From Rhizobiales bacterium UBA1912 (GTDB lineage: Bacteria; Pseudomonadota; Alphaproteobacteria; Rhizobiales; Devosiaceae), in assembly GCA_002337455.1 (NCBI GenBank), contig DDGC01000019.1:62001-126000 (forward strand): a stretch of 64,000 bases of DNA, read 5' to 3'. Numbering within the stretch: position 1 is the first letter of the stretch; each line of letters starts with the position of its first letter. The notes beneath the pieces were generated by a model. It did no database searches, had not been told where the DNA came from, and saw nothing but the letters and a program-made list of their open reading frames with translations. Below are positions 19,841 to 29,243 of the stretch, one piece after another. Position numbers and translations under genes: made by a program.

Positions 19841-21946
19841 TCATCCCGCCTTGATAAGCGGAATGGCCAGATCCTTGCGGAAAATATAGAGCAGCGCCCT
19901 CAGCGCCTCGCCCTCCGGCCCCATGAGCCCCGGATTGCGCTCCAGCGCCGCGCGCGCGTCGTCATGGGCCATTTCCAGCAGATGCTTGTGGACGTCCGGG
20001 ACCGCGATTCGATAGCCCGGCATCCCCGACTGCCGCGTGCCTAGCAGATCGCCCTGGCCGCGTAGTTCGAGGTCTTTTTCGGCGATTTCGAACCCGTCAT
20101 CAGTCTTTCGGATCGCTTCGAGACGTTGCTTTGCCGTTTCACTCAACGGCTCGGAATAGAGCAACAGACAGGCCGAACGCGCCGAACCGCGTCCCACACG
20201 ACCGCGCAACTGATGCAATTGCGCCAGCCCGAACCGCTCGGCGTGCTCGATGATGATGATTGTCGCGTTGGGCACATCGACCCCCACCTCGATCACCGTG
20301 GTTGCGACAAGGATCTGCGCTTCCCCCGACGAAAACCGCGCCATGGCCTCCTGCTTGGCCGCCGCGCTCATCCGCCCATGCACAAGCTCCACCCTGTCGC
20401 CAAAGCTGTTCTTGAGGTCTGCAAACCGGTCCTCGGCAGCAACAACATCGAGCACTTCGCTTTCCTCAACCAGCGGGCACACCCAATAGGCTTGCGCGCC
20501 TTCGGCCAGCCGCGAGGCCAGCCGCCCCACCACCCGCTCATATTCGGAAATCGGCAGCGTCGCCGTATCGATCGGCTGCCGCCCCGCCGGCTTTTCGCGC
20601 AGCACCGATACATCCATGTCGCCGAAATGGGTGAGCACCAGCGTGCGCGGGATCGGCGTTGCCGTCATGACCAGGAGATCGGTCTTGTGCCCCTTTTCCG
20701 ACAGCGCCAGCCGCTGATGCACCCCGAACCGGTGCTGCTCGTCGACCACTGTCAGCCCCAGATTTTCAAATTCGACCCCGCTCTGAAACAGCGCGTGCGT
20801 GCCCACGGCTATGGTGATCGACCCGTCGGCCAACCCGGCCAGCGCCGCCCGTTTTTCCGCCGCGGGCATTTTCCCGGTCATCAGAACGACCTTGAGCCCG
20901 GCCATCTCGGCCAACGGTTGCAGCGTTCGGAAATGCTGGCTGGCCAGAAGTTCGGTTGGCGCCATCAGCGCCGATTGCCCGCCATCCTCGGCCACCATCG
21001 CCATGGCCATCAGGGCAACCACCGTCTTGCCTGACCCCACATCGCCCTGCAAAAGCCGCGACATACGCGTGGGCTTTTCAAGATCCTCTCGGACATCGGC
21101 AATCGCCAGCCGCTGCCCGTCGGTCAGCGCAAAGGGAAGGGCGGCCTCTACCTTCTCAGTGATCTCCTCGGTCACCCGCCGCGCAATCCCCGAGGATTTG
21201 ACCATGGTTTCCCGGATCAACGACAGCGCCAACTGGCCCGCCAGATACTCGTCATAGGCCAGCCGCATGCGCGACGGCGAAACGATGTCGCCTTCGGTTG
21301 GGCGCTGCGGCTCATGAATATGGTGCAGCGCTTCGGAAAAACCCGGCCAGTTCATGATCGTGCGCCGGTCCTTACCCGTCCATTCGGGAATGATCGGCAC
21401 CAGTTCGAGTGCCGAAGCGATCACCTTGCGCAGCGCGCGCGAGGAAAGCCCGTGGGTCAGCGGATAGACCGGCTCCACCATCGGCAGGCTGGAAAGCTTT
21501 TCGGGCTCCACGATATAGTCGGGATGCGTCATCTGCTTCTCGCGCCCGAAAAACCCGATTTCGCCGGATACGTAGCGGATATCACCAATGGGCAGTTGCT
21601 TTTCCACCCATCCGCCCCTGGCGCCGAAAAAGCTCAGCGTGATTTCGCCCGTCTCGTCATGCGCCTTGATTCGCAACGGCGCTCGGCTGTTGCGCGGCGG
21701 GACGATATGCTCATCGATATGCAGTTTGAGGGTGGCGATAGAGCCCACCGGCGCATAGGCAACCCCGTTCTGCGCCCGCCGGTCGATGACGCCGGACGGC
21801 ATGTGCATGAGGACATCAAGCACGACTGCGTCCTGCCCATCGGGCGCGCCGAAGAATTTGGCGAACAGCGCGCCCAGTTGCGGCCCGACGCCTTTCATCG
21901 ATTTGAGCGATTTGAACAGGGGGTTCAGCAGATCGGGGCGCGGCAC
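19841..21946 (-). CDS. recG: ATP-dependent DNA helicase RecG
   Basis: A 701-residue superfamily 2 helicase that regresses stalled forks and branch-migrates Holliday junctions. The N-terminal wedge/OB domain (with FFGARGGWVEKQL) is followed by the helicase core. That core has Walker A LLQGDVGSGKTVVA, the DEQHRFGV box, TATPIPRTL and the C-terminal RGRVGRG motif VI. The start is a GTG at 21946, which matches the family N-terminus. It diverges from sdhE and mfd, an arrangement common in alphaproteobacteria. Confidence 0.96.
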   Translation of the reverse strand: MPRPDLLNPLFKSLKSMKGVGPQLGALFAKFFGAPDGQDAVVLDVLMHMPSGVIDRRAQNGVAYAPVGSIATLKLHIDEHIVPPRNSRAPLRIKAHDETGEITLSFFGARGGWVEKQLPIGDIRYVSGEIGFFGREKQMTHPDYIVEPEKLSSLPMVEPVYPLTHGLSSRALRKVIASALELVPIIPEWTGKDRRTIMNWPGFSEALHHIHEPQRPTEGDIVSPSRMRLAYDEYLAGQLALSLIRETMVKSSGIARRVTEEITEKVEAALPFALTDGQRLAIADVREDLEKPTRMSRLLQGDVGSGKTVVALMAMAMVAEDGGQSALMAPTELLASQHFRTLQPLAEMAGLKVVLMTGKMPAAEKRAALAGLADGSITIAVGTHALFQSGVEFENLGLTVVDEQHRFGVHQRLALSEKGHKTDLLVMTATPIPRTLVLTHFGDMDVSVLREKPAGRQPIDTATLPISEYERVVGRLASRLAEGAQAYWVCPLVEESEVLDVVAAEDRFADLKNSFGDRVELVHGRMSAAAKQEAMARFSSGEAQILVATTVIEVGVDVPNATIIIIEHAERFGLAQLHQLRGRVGRGSARSACLLLYSEPLSETAKQRLEAIRKTDDGFEIAEKDLELRGQGDLLGTRQSGMPGYRIAVPDVHKHLLEMAHDDARAALERNPGLMGPEGEALRALLYIFRKDLAIPLIKAG

Positions 21947-22073
21947 GACTCAAAACTGGGCTAATATGAACGGAAACGGAACAATATATGCTTGTGGGCC
22001 ATGGCAAAAGGCTGACAGCGCCATCAAATGTCTCTAATAACTGCCGTCCCAAGCCTTGATACCTGTCTGGACC

Positions 22074-22346
22074 ATGACCGACCCCAACGCCATCGAAATG
22101 CGCCGCAAGCGCGCGCTTTACCGTGCCCAGCACCGCGGCACCCAGGAAATGGATATCCTGATCGGCGGATTCGTCGCCGATCACCTCGACACGCTCGACG
22201 CAGAAATGCTCGACCGGCTCGAAGCCCTCATGGATCATGAGGAAACTGATCTCCAGGCCTGGCTCATGGGCCAAAGCGACATTCCCGATAACGCCGATCG
22301 CGACCTGATCGACACGATCCGTAACCACAAGCTTTCACAGAACTAG
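22074..22346 (+). CDS. sdhE: FAD assembly factor SdhE
   Basis: A 90-residue soluble protein that helps attach FAD covalently to the succinate dehydrogenase flavoprotein. The key RGxxE motif is present as HRGTQEMDILIGGF, with the acidic helix LDRLEALMDHEETDLQAWL behind it. Length is typical of the family (about 90-100). The ATG at 22074 is chosen by homology; no strong ribosome site precedes it, and a TTG at 22056 would add six residues. mfd starts five bases after its stop. Confidence 0.9.
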   Translation: MTDPNAIEMRRKRALYRAQHRGTQEMDILIGGFVADHLDTLDAEMLDRLEALMDHEETDLQAWLMGQSDIPDNADRDLIDTIRNHKLSQN

Positions 22347-22350
22347 TTTC

Positions 22351-25300
22351 ATGGACGATTTACTGCGCGACAGACCCTCGAGGATTCTGGCCAATCTTCC
22401 CGACGGCATGCAGCCGGCGGTGCTGGCGCGCGAAATCGAGCAACGTCTCAAGGACGCGCCGCAAGCTCCTGTTTCGCTTGTTTTTGTTGCGCGCGATGGT
22501 CGCCGCCTGCAGCGTATGGCCGATATCCTGCAGACCATGCTGCCCGGCCATCCAGTGCTGATCTTTCCCGCATGGGATTGCCTGCCCTATGACCGTGTTT
22601 CGCCCAATGCGATAACCATCGCTGCGCGCATGTCGGCCCTGGCCCAATTGGTCGATCCCAAAATCAAGGGCGCCATCGTTCTCACCGCCGTCAATGCGCT
22701 GATCCAGCGCGTCGTGTCGCGTGAGGTGGTCGCTGCAATGACGTTTTCCGCTGCGGCGGGGCGCATGGTCGATAGCGACAAGCTGATCGGCTGGGCTACC
22801 AATAATGGCTATCTGCGCGTGCCAACCGTGCGCGAAGCCGGCGAATACGCGGTGCGAGGGGGGCTTGTCGATCTTTACCCGGCGGGGCACGACGCGCCAC
22901 TGCGCTTTGACTTTTTCGGCCAACAGCTTGAAACCATTCGCGCTTTCGATCCTGAAAGCCAGCGCACCACCGGCAATGTCAAATCGGTGACCCTCGTCCC
23001 CATGAGCGAGGCCATGCTGACCGAAGACACCATAAGGCGCTTCCGCCGCAATTACACCACGGCCTTCGGCGGCAACACGGCCGACGATCCCCTCTATGGC
23101 GCCATCAGCGCCGGCCAGCGCTTCGCGGGCATGGAGCACTGGCTGCCCTTCTTTTACGAAGAGATGGAAACGCTGCCCGCCTATATCGGCGATGCGCCGG
23201 TCTATTTCGACGATCAGTCACGTGAAGCTTATGCCGAACGCCGCGACCAGATCCTCGACTATTTTACAGCCCGCAAGGAAGCCCGCGAGCCGGGCAGCAC
23301 CGCTGGCGCACCGTATAAACCGCTCAAACCCGAGCTGCTCTACAATGTGGAGCAAGGACCGTACGAGCTGGCGCGCGGTCACGAGATTTCCGAACTCAAC
23401 CCGTTCCTGCCCGCCGATGAAAACCTGCCGGTCATCGACTGCGCCGGTCATCTCGCGCCCAGCTTCGCCGCCGAACGTCAAACCGCCGATACCAACCTCT
23501 TTGAAGCGGTGATTTCGCGCATCAAGACCGAGGCGCGCGCAGGGCGCAAGACAGTCATTTCGTGTTGGACCGAGGGCACCCGCGACCGCATGGGGCAGGT
23601 GCTCAAGGATCACGGCCTCAAGGCTGTCAAAAAGCTCGAAAACTGGAAGCAGGTCGACCTTCTCAAGGTCGGTCAACTCGGCCTCGTCGTCCTGCCGCTC
23701 GAAACCGGCTATCTGACTGACGATATCGCCGTCCTGTCTGAACAGGATATTCTGGGCGAGCGCATCATCCGCCAGACACGGCGCAAGAAGGCGTCCGACG
23801 CGCTGACCGAGGCAAGCGCGCTCTCGGCGGGCGATCTTGTCGTCCACGTCGATCATGGCATCGGGCGCTTCATCGGGCTGAAGGCCATCGAAGTGCAGGG
23901 CGCGCCTCACGATTGCGTCGAGATCGAATACGCCAAGGGCGACAAGCTCTACCTGCCGGTCGAAAATATCGAACTGCTCTCGCGATATGGCGCCGAAGGG
24001 GCTGAACTCGACAAGCTGGGCGGCGTGGCCTGGCAGGCCAAGAAGTCCAAGCTCAAAAAACGCATCCGCGACATGGCCGAGCAGCTCATCAAGATTGCTG
24101 CCGCCCGCCAGACGGCGCATACCGACCCCATCGAAGTCCAGACCGGCGCCTACGACGAATTCTGTGCCCGCTTCCCCTACGAGGAAACCGAGGACCAGCT
24201 CGCCACCATCGACGCGGTGTTCGACGATCTGACCTCGGGCCGCATCATGGACCGACTGGTCTGCGGTGACGTGGGCTTCGGCAAGACCGAAGTCGCACTC
24301 CGCGCCGCGTTCGTCATGGCCATGAGCGGGCGGCAGGTCGCAATTGTCGTGCCCACAACCTTGCTGTCGCGCCAGCACTTCAAGACGTTCTCGGACCGGT
24401 TCGCTGGCTTGCCGGTGCGCGTCCGGCAAGCCTCACGGCTCGTGCCCGCCGCCGAACTCAAGGCAACGAAAGAGGGCCTCAAGGATGGCAGCGTCGATAT
24501 CGTCGTGGGCACCCATGCCTTGCTGTCGAAATCTATCGAATTCCGCGACATCGGCCTGATGATCGTCGATGAGGAGCAGCATTTCGGCGTGGCCCACAAG
24601 GAACGCCTCAAGGAGATGCGGGCCAATGTCCATGTCCTCACCCTCTCGGCAACGCCCATCCCGCGCACCCTGCAACTGGCGCTGACCGGCGTTCGCGATC
24701 TCTCGCTTCTTGCCACCCCGCCGGTGGATCGCCTCGCCATCCGGACCTTCGTTTCGCCGTTCGATCCGCTCGTCGTGCGTGAAGCCCTGCTGCGCGAAAA
24801 ATATCGGGGCGGCCAAGCCTTCTATGTCTGCCCACGCATTTCCGATCAGGCCGATATCGCTCAATTCCTGCGCGATCACGTCCCTGAGGTGAGCTTCGTT
24901 GTGGCCAACGGCCAGATGGCGCCGCAGCAACTCGACGACACGATGAATGCCTTCTACGATGGCAAGTTCGACGTGCTGGTGGCCACCACGATCGTGGAAT
25001 CCGGCCTCGACGTTCCGACGGCAAACACGTTGATCGTCCACCGCGCCGACAAGTTCGGCCTTGCCCAGCTCTATCAGATCCGTGGACGCATTGGCCGCTC
25101 CAAGACGCGCGCCTACGCCATTTTCACTGTTCCCGTCGACCGCAAACTCAACGATCAGGCCCAGCGCCGCCTCCAGGTCCTTCAATCCCTCGAATCGCTC
25201 GGTGCTGGCTTCCAGCTCGCCAGCCACGATCTCGACATCCGCGGCGCCGGCAATTTGCTGGGCGAGGAACAGTCGGGCCATATCCGCGAGGTCGGGTTCG

Positions 25301-25830
25301 AACTCTATCAGTCGATGCTCGAAGAGGCCGTCGCCTCACTGAGGGCAGGGCAGTCGGCCGAGGAAGAAGAATCTGGCCAGTGGTCGCCGCAGATTTCTCT
25401 GGGCATGCCGGTGATGATCCCCGAAGCCTATGTGCCCGACCTTCAGGTCCGCATGCAGCTTTATCGCCGTTTGGGCGATTTGACCGACGCCAACGAAATC
25501 GACGGGGTCGGCGCGGAAATGATCGACCGTTTCGGCCCGCTGCCCGAAGAGGTCGAAGCGCTGCTCAAGGTGGTGCTCATCAAATCGCTCTGCCGCGCTG
25601 CCAATGTCGAAAAGGTCGATGCAGGCCCCAAGGGCGCACTTATCACGTTGCGCAACAATGTTTACCCAAATCCTGCCGGATTGGTGCGCCATATCGCCGA
25701 CCCTGCCCAGGCGGCCCGGCTGCGTCCCGATCAAAAGATCATGTTTGCGCGCATCTGGCCGACGGCTGAGCAGCGCCTCAAAGGCAGCGCGGCCATCCTC
25801 TCGCGCCTTGCGGCCCTTGCCGCGGGCTAG
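22351..25830 (+). CDS. mfd: Transcription-repair coupling factor Mfd
   Basis: An 1159-residue translocase that displaces RNA polymerase stalled at DNA lesions and recruits UvrA. It has UvrB-homology N-terminal domains, then the RNA polymerase interaction region (SAGDLVVHVDHGIGRFIGL). The helicase core shows Walker A CGDVGFGKTEVA, DEEQHFGV, SATPIPRTL and RGRIGRS. The C-terminal regulatory domain follows (MPVMIPEAYVPDLQVRMQLYRRL). Length is close to the usual 1150 residues. It is probably cotranscribed with sdhE. Confidence 0.97.
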   Translation: MDDLLRDRPSRILANLPDGMQPAVLAREIEQRLKDAPQAPVSLVFVARDGRRLQRMADILQTMLPGHPVLIFPAWDCLPYDRVSPNAITIAARMSALAQLVDPKIKGAIVLTAVNALIQRVVSREVVAAMTFSAAAGRMVDSDKLIGWATNNGYLRVPTVREAGEYAVRGGLVDLYPAGHDAPLRFDFFGQQLETIRAFDPESQRTTGNVKSVTLVPMSEAMLTEDTIRRFRRNYTTAFGGNTADDPLYGAISAGQRFAGMEHWLPFFYEEMETLPAYIGDAPVYFDDQSREAYAERRDQILDYFTARKEAREPGSTAGAPYKPLKPELLYNVEQGPYELARGHEISELNPFLPADENLPVIDCAGHLAPSFAAERQTADTNLFEAVISRIKTEARAGRKTVISCWTEGTRDRMGQVLKDHGLKAVKKLENWKQVDLLKVGQLGLVVLPLETGYLTDDIAVLSEQDILGERIIRQTRRKKASDALTEASALSAGDLVVHVDHGIGRFIGLKAIEVQGAPHDCVEIEYAKGDKLYLPVENIELLSRYGAEGAELDKLGGVAWQAKKSKLKKRIRDMAEQLIKIAAARQTAHTDPIEVQTGAYDEFCARFPYEETEDQLATIDAVFDDLTSGRIMDRLVCGDVGFGKTEVALRAAFVMAMSGRQVAIVVPTTLLSRQHFKTFSDRFAGLPVRVRQASRLVPAAELKATKEGLKDGSVDIVVGTHALLSKSIEFRDIGLMIVDEEQHFGVAHKERLKEMRANVHVLTLSATPIPRTLQLALTGVRDLSLLATPPVDRLAIRTFVSPFDPLVVREALLREKYRGGQAFYVCPRISDQADIAQFLRDHVPEVSFVVANGQMAPQQLDDTMNAFYDGKFDVLVATTIVESGLDVPTANTLIVHRADKFGLAQLYQIRGRIGRSKTRAYAIFTVPVDRKLNDQAQRRLQVLQSLESLGAGFQLASHDLDIRGAGNLLGEEQSGHIREVGFELYQSMLEEAVASLRAGQSAEEEESGQWSPQISLGMPVMIPEAYVPDLQVRMQLYRRLGDLTDANEIDGVGAEMIDRFGPLPEEVEALLKVVLIKSLCRAANVEKVDAGPKGALITLRNNVYPNPAGLVRHIADPAQAARLRPDQKIMFARIWPTAEQRLKGSAAILSRLAALAAG

Positions 25831-25925
25831 AGGGCTTCCCGCGACAAACAAAGACCTGGAGCAATTGAAGCGATTCGAAGAAAAGCGGAAATGCTTCAGT
25901 GACGCCTTTGAGCAACAGGAGCGGT
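25831..25925 (+). repeat. Dispersed intergenic repeat, copy 2
   Basis: Shares with the 15.6-kb copy the series GCGACAA..CAA.GAC.TGGAGC.ATT..GCG.TTCGAAGA, in the same orientation. It lacks the GCAAAAGTGG hairpin arm, so it is a partial or diverged copy. It lies immediately after the mfd stop and before the IalB-family gene. The rest of the 211-base gap shows no convincing gene. Confidence 0.5.
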
Positions 25926-26041
25926 CCAAGCGCATTGGCAGTGTCTCAACGTCATGCTATTGCCCGATTTCGCCGCTCTTGAACGTATTTGAACCTTATG
26001 ATTCCGGCGGGGTCCACCTGCCCAGAGCAACAGGAATGTCC

Positions 26042-26743
26042 ATGAAACTCAAAAACGCGATACTTGCCGGCGCTGTTGCCACGGGACTGGCCTTTTCCAT
26101 GGCTGGTGCTGTCCATGCGCAGTCCGCAGACGCGGGAATGATCGACCAGGCTGAACCTTCCGAGGGCTCGGCCGAGAACAATTGGCTGAAAGTCTGTAGT
26201 GAACTCGATGACGGCGGCCAGGCGTGCATTATGCGCCAGGTTGTCAGCAACACCGGCGTGTTCACCGGCTCGTTCCTTCTTCGTGACGATCCCAGCCAGG
26301 AAAGCCGCCTTCTTGCAGTCGCCTCCGTGCCGATCGGCGTGCTGCTGCCCTTCGGCCTGACCTGGCAGATCGACAGCGGCAAGCCCGTGCGCGTCCCCTA
26401 CATGCTGTGCGACCCGCAGGCCTGTTCAGCACAGCTCGTCATCAACGAATCCTACATCCAGAGCCTCAAGCGCGGCAGCAACCTCAAGCTGATCGCCAAG
26501 AACCGCCAGAACGAGGATATCACCATCGATATCACCCTCGCTGGCTTCACGGCTGTCTATGACAACCCCGAAGGCATCTCGATCGAAGAGCTCAATCAGG
26601 CCACGTCGACCGAAAACGTCCTCGAGCAGGTCCTGCAGGACCGCGCCAACCAGCTCCGTGAGGAAATGGAAGGCGGCGAGGCAGCCCCGGCCGAAGGCGC
26701 TGGGACCGAAGAGGCACCTGCCGAAGCAGCACCGGCCCAGTAG
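26042..26743 (+). CDS. Invasion-associated locus B (IalB) family periplasmic protein
   Basis: A 233-residue exported protein. A signal peptide runs to about residue 25 (MKLKN basic start, hydrophobic core, VHA-Q cleavage). The IalB domain follows, with two cysteine pairs (VCSELDDGGQACIM and LCDPQAC) likely to form disulfides. The C-terminal 30 residues are Ala/Glu/Pro-rich and probably disordered. The family name comes from Bartonella invasion locus B, but it is widespread in free-living alphaproteobacteria where its role is unknown. I chose the ATG at 26042 over 26036 because the AGGA ribosome site lies six bases before it. A bidirectional terminator follows. Confidence 0.85.
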   Translation: MKLKNAILAGAVATGLAFSMAGAVHAQSADAGMIDQAEPSEGSAENNWLKVCSELDDGGQACIMRQVVSNTGVFTGSFLLRDDPSQESRLLAVASVPIGVLLPFGLTWQIDSGKPVRVPYMLCDPQACSAQLVINESYIQSLKRGSNLKLIAKNRQNEDITIDITLAGFTAVYDNPEGISIEELNQATSTENVLEQVLQDRANQLREEMEGGEAAPAEGAGTEEAPAEAAPAQ

Positions 26744-26766
26744 CGGCCAGTCAGACTTTGCATATT

Positions 26767-26798
26767 AAAAAAGGCGGACCTTCTGGTCCGCCTTTTTT
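26767..26798. terminator. Bidirectional terminator between IalB-family gene and ubiH-like gene
   Basis: A perfect stem, AAGGCGGACC (26771-26780) and GGTCCGCCTT (26785-26794), with a TTCT loop. It is flanked by A-runs on the left and T-runs on the right, so it can end transcription from both sides. Its right flank includes the stop codon of the leftward hydroxylase gene. Confidence 0.92.
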
Positions 26799-27951
26799 AA
26801 TGGCCCATGCCGAAAGAAACCGCGTGTTTTCGCAGCATGGGAAATGTCTTGAGCCCCCAAAGCCCGGCGCTTCTCAGCGCCTGCGCCGGCAGGTGCGGCG
26901 AGAGCAGTGAGGTAAACAGCCCGTCGACAAACGCCCCGGTTCGCGCCAGATCGCCCCGCCGCGCCGCGCCATAGCTGCGGGCGACCGCATCGGCCCAGCC
27001 ATACGATCCTGGATTGGCCGCCTTGAGACAAGCGTTCAGGCTCGCCACGTCCCGCAGCCCCAGATTGAGCCCCTGCGCACCGATGGGCGGAAATGCATGC
27101 GCCGATTCTCCGACCAGCACCGCGGCATCGCGCCCCGCCACATCCACCGACAGAACGGACAGCGGAAACACGAAGTTGGGACTGGCCACTGAGAGCGCGC
27201 CAAAAAGATTCAGCGACTTTTCGTTGAGCAGGGAAACGAAACGCTCCGGCTCGCGCCTGGCATCCTCGAGCGTCTCCAGCTTGTCGATCCACACAAGGTT
27301 GGCGCGATTGCCGCCAGCCGGGACCAGCGTGAACGGACCATTGGGGTAGTGAAATTCCACCGATTCCCCATCGAGCCCACGCCCAAGCTCCAGATCGCAC
27401 ACAAGTGCACCCTGATCGAACTTGCGTTCGCGCACCGTAATCCCCGCCGCCTTGCGCACGCTCGATCCCTTGCCGTCGGCGCCGACCAGCAGATCGGTGG
27501 TCAGCGTGCCGCCATCGCCGAGTTCGAGGTGCCAGACGCCCTCGACCCGCTTGGCCGATTTAAGCGTTGCCGCATGAAGATCGAGGTTTTCGCGGCCGGA
27601 TCCCACCCTCGAAAAGCTCTCCCCGAGCCGGGCATTGGCAAAATTCCAGCCAAAGGCCCGGTGTCCGAATTCGGAAGCGCTGAACACAGTTTCGGGCGCC
27701 CGCAAGAGCCGGTTGGTCGCATCGATAATCCGGATACGGGAGAGGGGAACGCCGAGCACTTCGGGGTCGCCGATCAGCCCTGCCTGGATCATGTAGTCGA
27801 CCGATGGCCCCATCAGCGCCGAGGTTCTGCGGTCCGCTGGCGCTTCTGGCGCAACATGAAGCGTTGAAAAGCCTGCGTTGGCTGCTGCAACTGCCGTTGC
27901 CTTGCCAACGAGCCCGCCGCCGATAACGGCGATTTGTGTGTGACTGGCCAT
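26797..27951 (-). CDS. UbiH/UbiF/COQ6-family FAD-dependent hydroxylase
   Basis: A 384-residue aromatic-ring monooxygenase of the ubiquinone-pathway family. It carries the N-terminal FAD motif GGGLVGKATAVAAA (residues 9-22), the DG motif LLVGADGKGSSVRKAAGI and the GD motif LVGESAHAFPPIGAQGLNLGLRD. The last corresponds to the UbiH signature. The start ATG at 27951 has a strong GAGGTGAG ribosome site. Which ring position it hydroxylates cannot be read from sequence. Its 3' end lies on the terminator shared with the IalB-family gene. Confidence 0.88.
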   Translation of the reverse strand: MASHTQIAVIGGGLVGKATAVAAANAGFSTLHVAPEAPADRRTSALMGPSVDYMIQAGLIGDPEVLGVPLSRIRIIDATNRLLRAPETVFSASEFGHRAFGWNFANARLGESFSRVGSGRENLDLHAATLKSAKRVEGVWHLELGDGGTLTTDLLVGADGKGSSVRKAAGITVRERKFDQGALVCDLELGRGLDGESVEFHYPNGPFTLVPAGGNRANLVWIDKLETLEDARREPERFVSLLNEKSLNLFGALSVASPNFVFPLSVLSVDVAGRDAAVLVGESAHAFPPIGAQGLNLGLRDVASLNACLKAANPGSYGWADAVARSYGAARRGDLARTGAFVDGLFTSLLSPHLPAQALRSAGLWGLKTFPMLRKHAVSFGMGH

Positions 27952-28134
27952 GCTCACCTCGATACTTGCCCAAGATGTAGGCCGCCATGACGGTGCTCGC
28001 AAGCTGCACAACTGCTTCTGCCGCTTTATTGCCGTTGTTGCCCGCAAATGTGCGCTTTTCGCGCGCCGGGGCGGTCGCCGTTCTCTCCATGGGCATCACA
28101 TGGATGCCCATGTCCCAACCGCTGAGGGCAAAAA

Positions 28135-29235
28135 ATGCTGGATTTCGTCGTCGAACCGGCCTTCTGGGCCAGCCTTGTTCTCCTGATCGGCATCGAAGTG
28201 GTGCTTGGCACCGAGAACGCCAACCTCATCGCCAACCGGGCCGCGGCGCTTCCCGAAGAGCAACGCCGGCGTGCCGCGCTCCTGGGGGCTGGCATCGCCA
28301 CGATCGTTCGATTGGTTCTTCTCGCCATCCTTCTCTGGCTCCTCGGCCTTGATCGGACCGCTTTCAACTTGGCTGGTTGGTCCCCCAATTGGGGCCAGGT
28401 CGTTCTTTTGGGCGGCGGATTGTTTCTGATTTATAAGGCCGTTACCGAACTCCATCTCATGGTTGAGCCATACTCCGATCCCGGCGACGCACCGGACGCC
28501 GGACTTTCCGATCGCCCGACGCTCGCCATCGCGCAGCTCGTCGCACTCAGCGTCGTCTTTTCAGTCGATTCGATCATATTGGCCGTCGGAATGACCGCTT
28601 ATGTCCAGGCCATGGTCATCGCCATCATCGCAGCGGTCGTCATCCTGTTCGTAGCCGCGGTCCCAATAGCCAGCTTCATTGCCCGGCACGCCGCGATAAG
28701 GGCCGTAGCGCTCGGCATTTTGTTCGTCGTGGGCACGGTGCTGGTTGCCGAGGGCTTCGGCATGCCGGTCCTGCGCGATTATCTCTATATCGCCATGGGC
28801 ATCGGCGTTCTGGTCCTGGCGCTCTCCAAGCTCATCCATCGCCCACGGGTGGCGGGCGATCTCGAACCTTCCGCGCCCACGCATGCCCCGGCGGCCCCGC
28901 CGATTGCTCCCGTTCCGGCCACCATGCCTGTTCATGACCGCGCTGAACCGAGCCTTGAGCCGGCAATTCTGGCTCCTGACATCGCGATCCCAGATCCCCA
29001 ACCGGATACAGTCACCGAACTCGAGCCGGATGAGCCAATGCAAGAGGACCAGCCCGGCACGGCCCAAGCCGAGGAACGCGAACCGGTCGACGAGTCATTG
29101 GAAGAGGAAATCCCGGACAGCGACGAACCGCCCCTTGGCGAAGACGATACCGCTGTGCAAAAGTCGCGCCGGAAAAAACCCGTCCTCCTCCGGCGCCGGC
29201 CCCAAAGGCTGCGTACGGCCAGAAGAAGAGAATAG
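28135..29235 (+). CDS. TerC-family membrane protein with long acidic tail
   Basis: A 366-residue inner-membrane protein. About seven hydrophobic segments cover residues 8-245 and match the TerC fold. The usual acidic motif of the first helix appears as EVVLGTENANLIA, with Glu where relatives mostly have Asp-Asn. The second is VVFSVDSIILAVGMT. TerC proteins are linked to metal, especially manganese, export and tellurite resistance. Residues 246-366 form a Pro/Glu/Asp-rich low-complexity tail ending in a basic cluster. The ATG at 28135 follows a GAGGG ribosome site. It is divergent from the hydroxylase gene. Confidence 0.8.
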   Translation: MLDFVVEPAFWASLVLLIGIEVVLGTENANLIANRAAALPEEQRRRAALLGAGIATIVRLVLLAILLWLLGLDRTAFNLAGWSPNWGQVVLLGGGLFLIYKAVTELHLMVEPYSDPGDAPDAGLSDRPTLAIAQLVALSVVFSVDSIILAVGMTAYVQAMVIAIIAAVVILFVAAVPIASFIARHAAIRAVALGILFVVGTVLVAEGFGMPVLRDYLYIAMGIGVLVLALSKLIHRPRVAGDLEPSAPTHAPAAPPIAPVPATMPVHDRAEPSLEPAILAPDIAIPDPQPDTVTELEPDEPMQEDQPGTAQAEEREPVDESLEEEIPDSDEPPLGEDDTAVQKSRRKKPVLLRRRPQRLRTARRRE

Positions 29236-29243
29236 GCAGGAAT

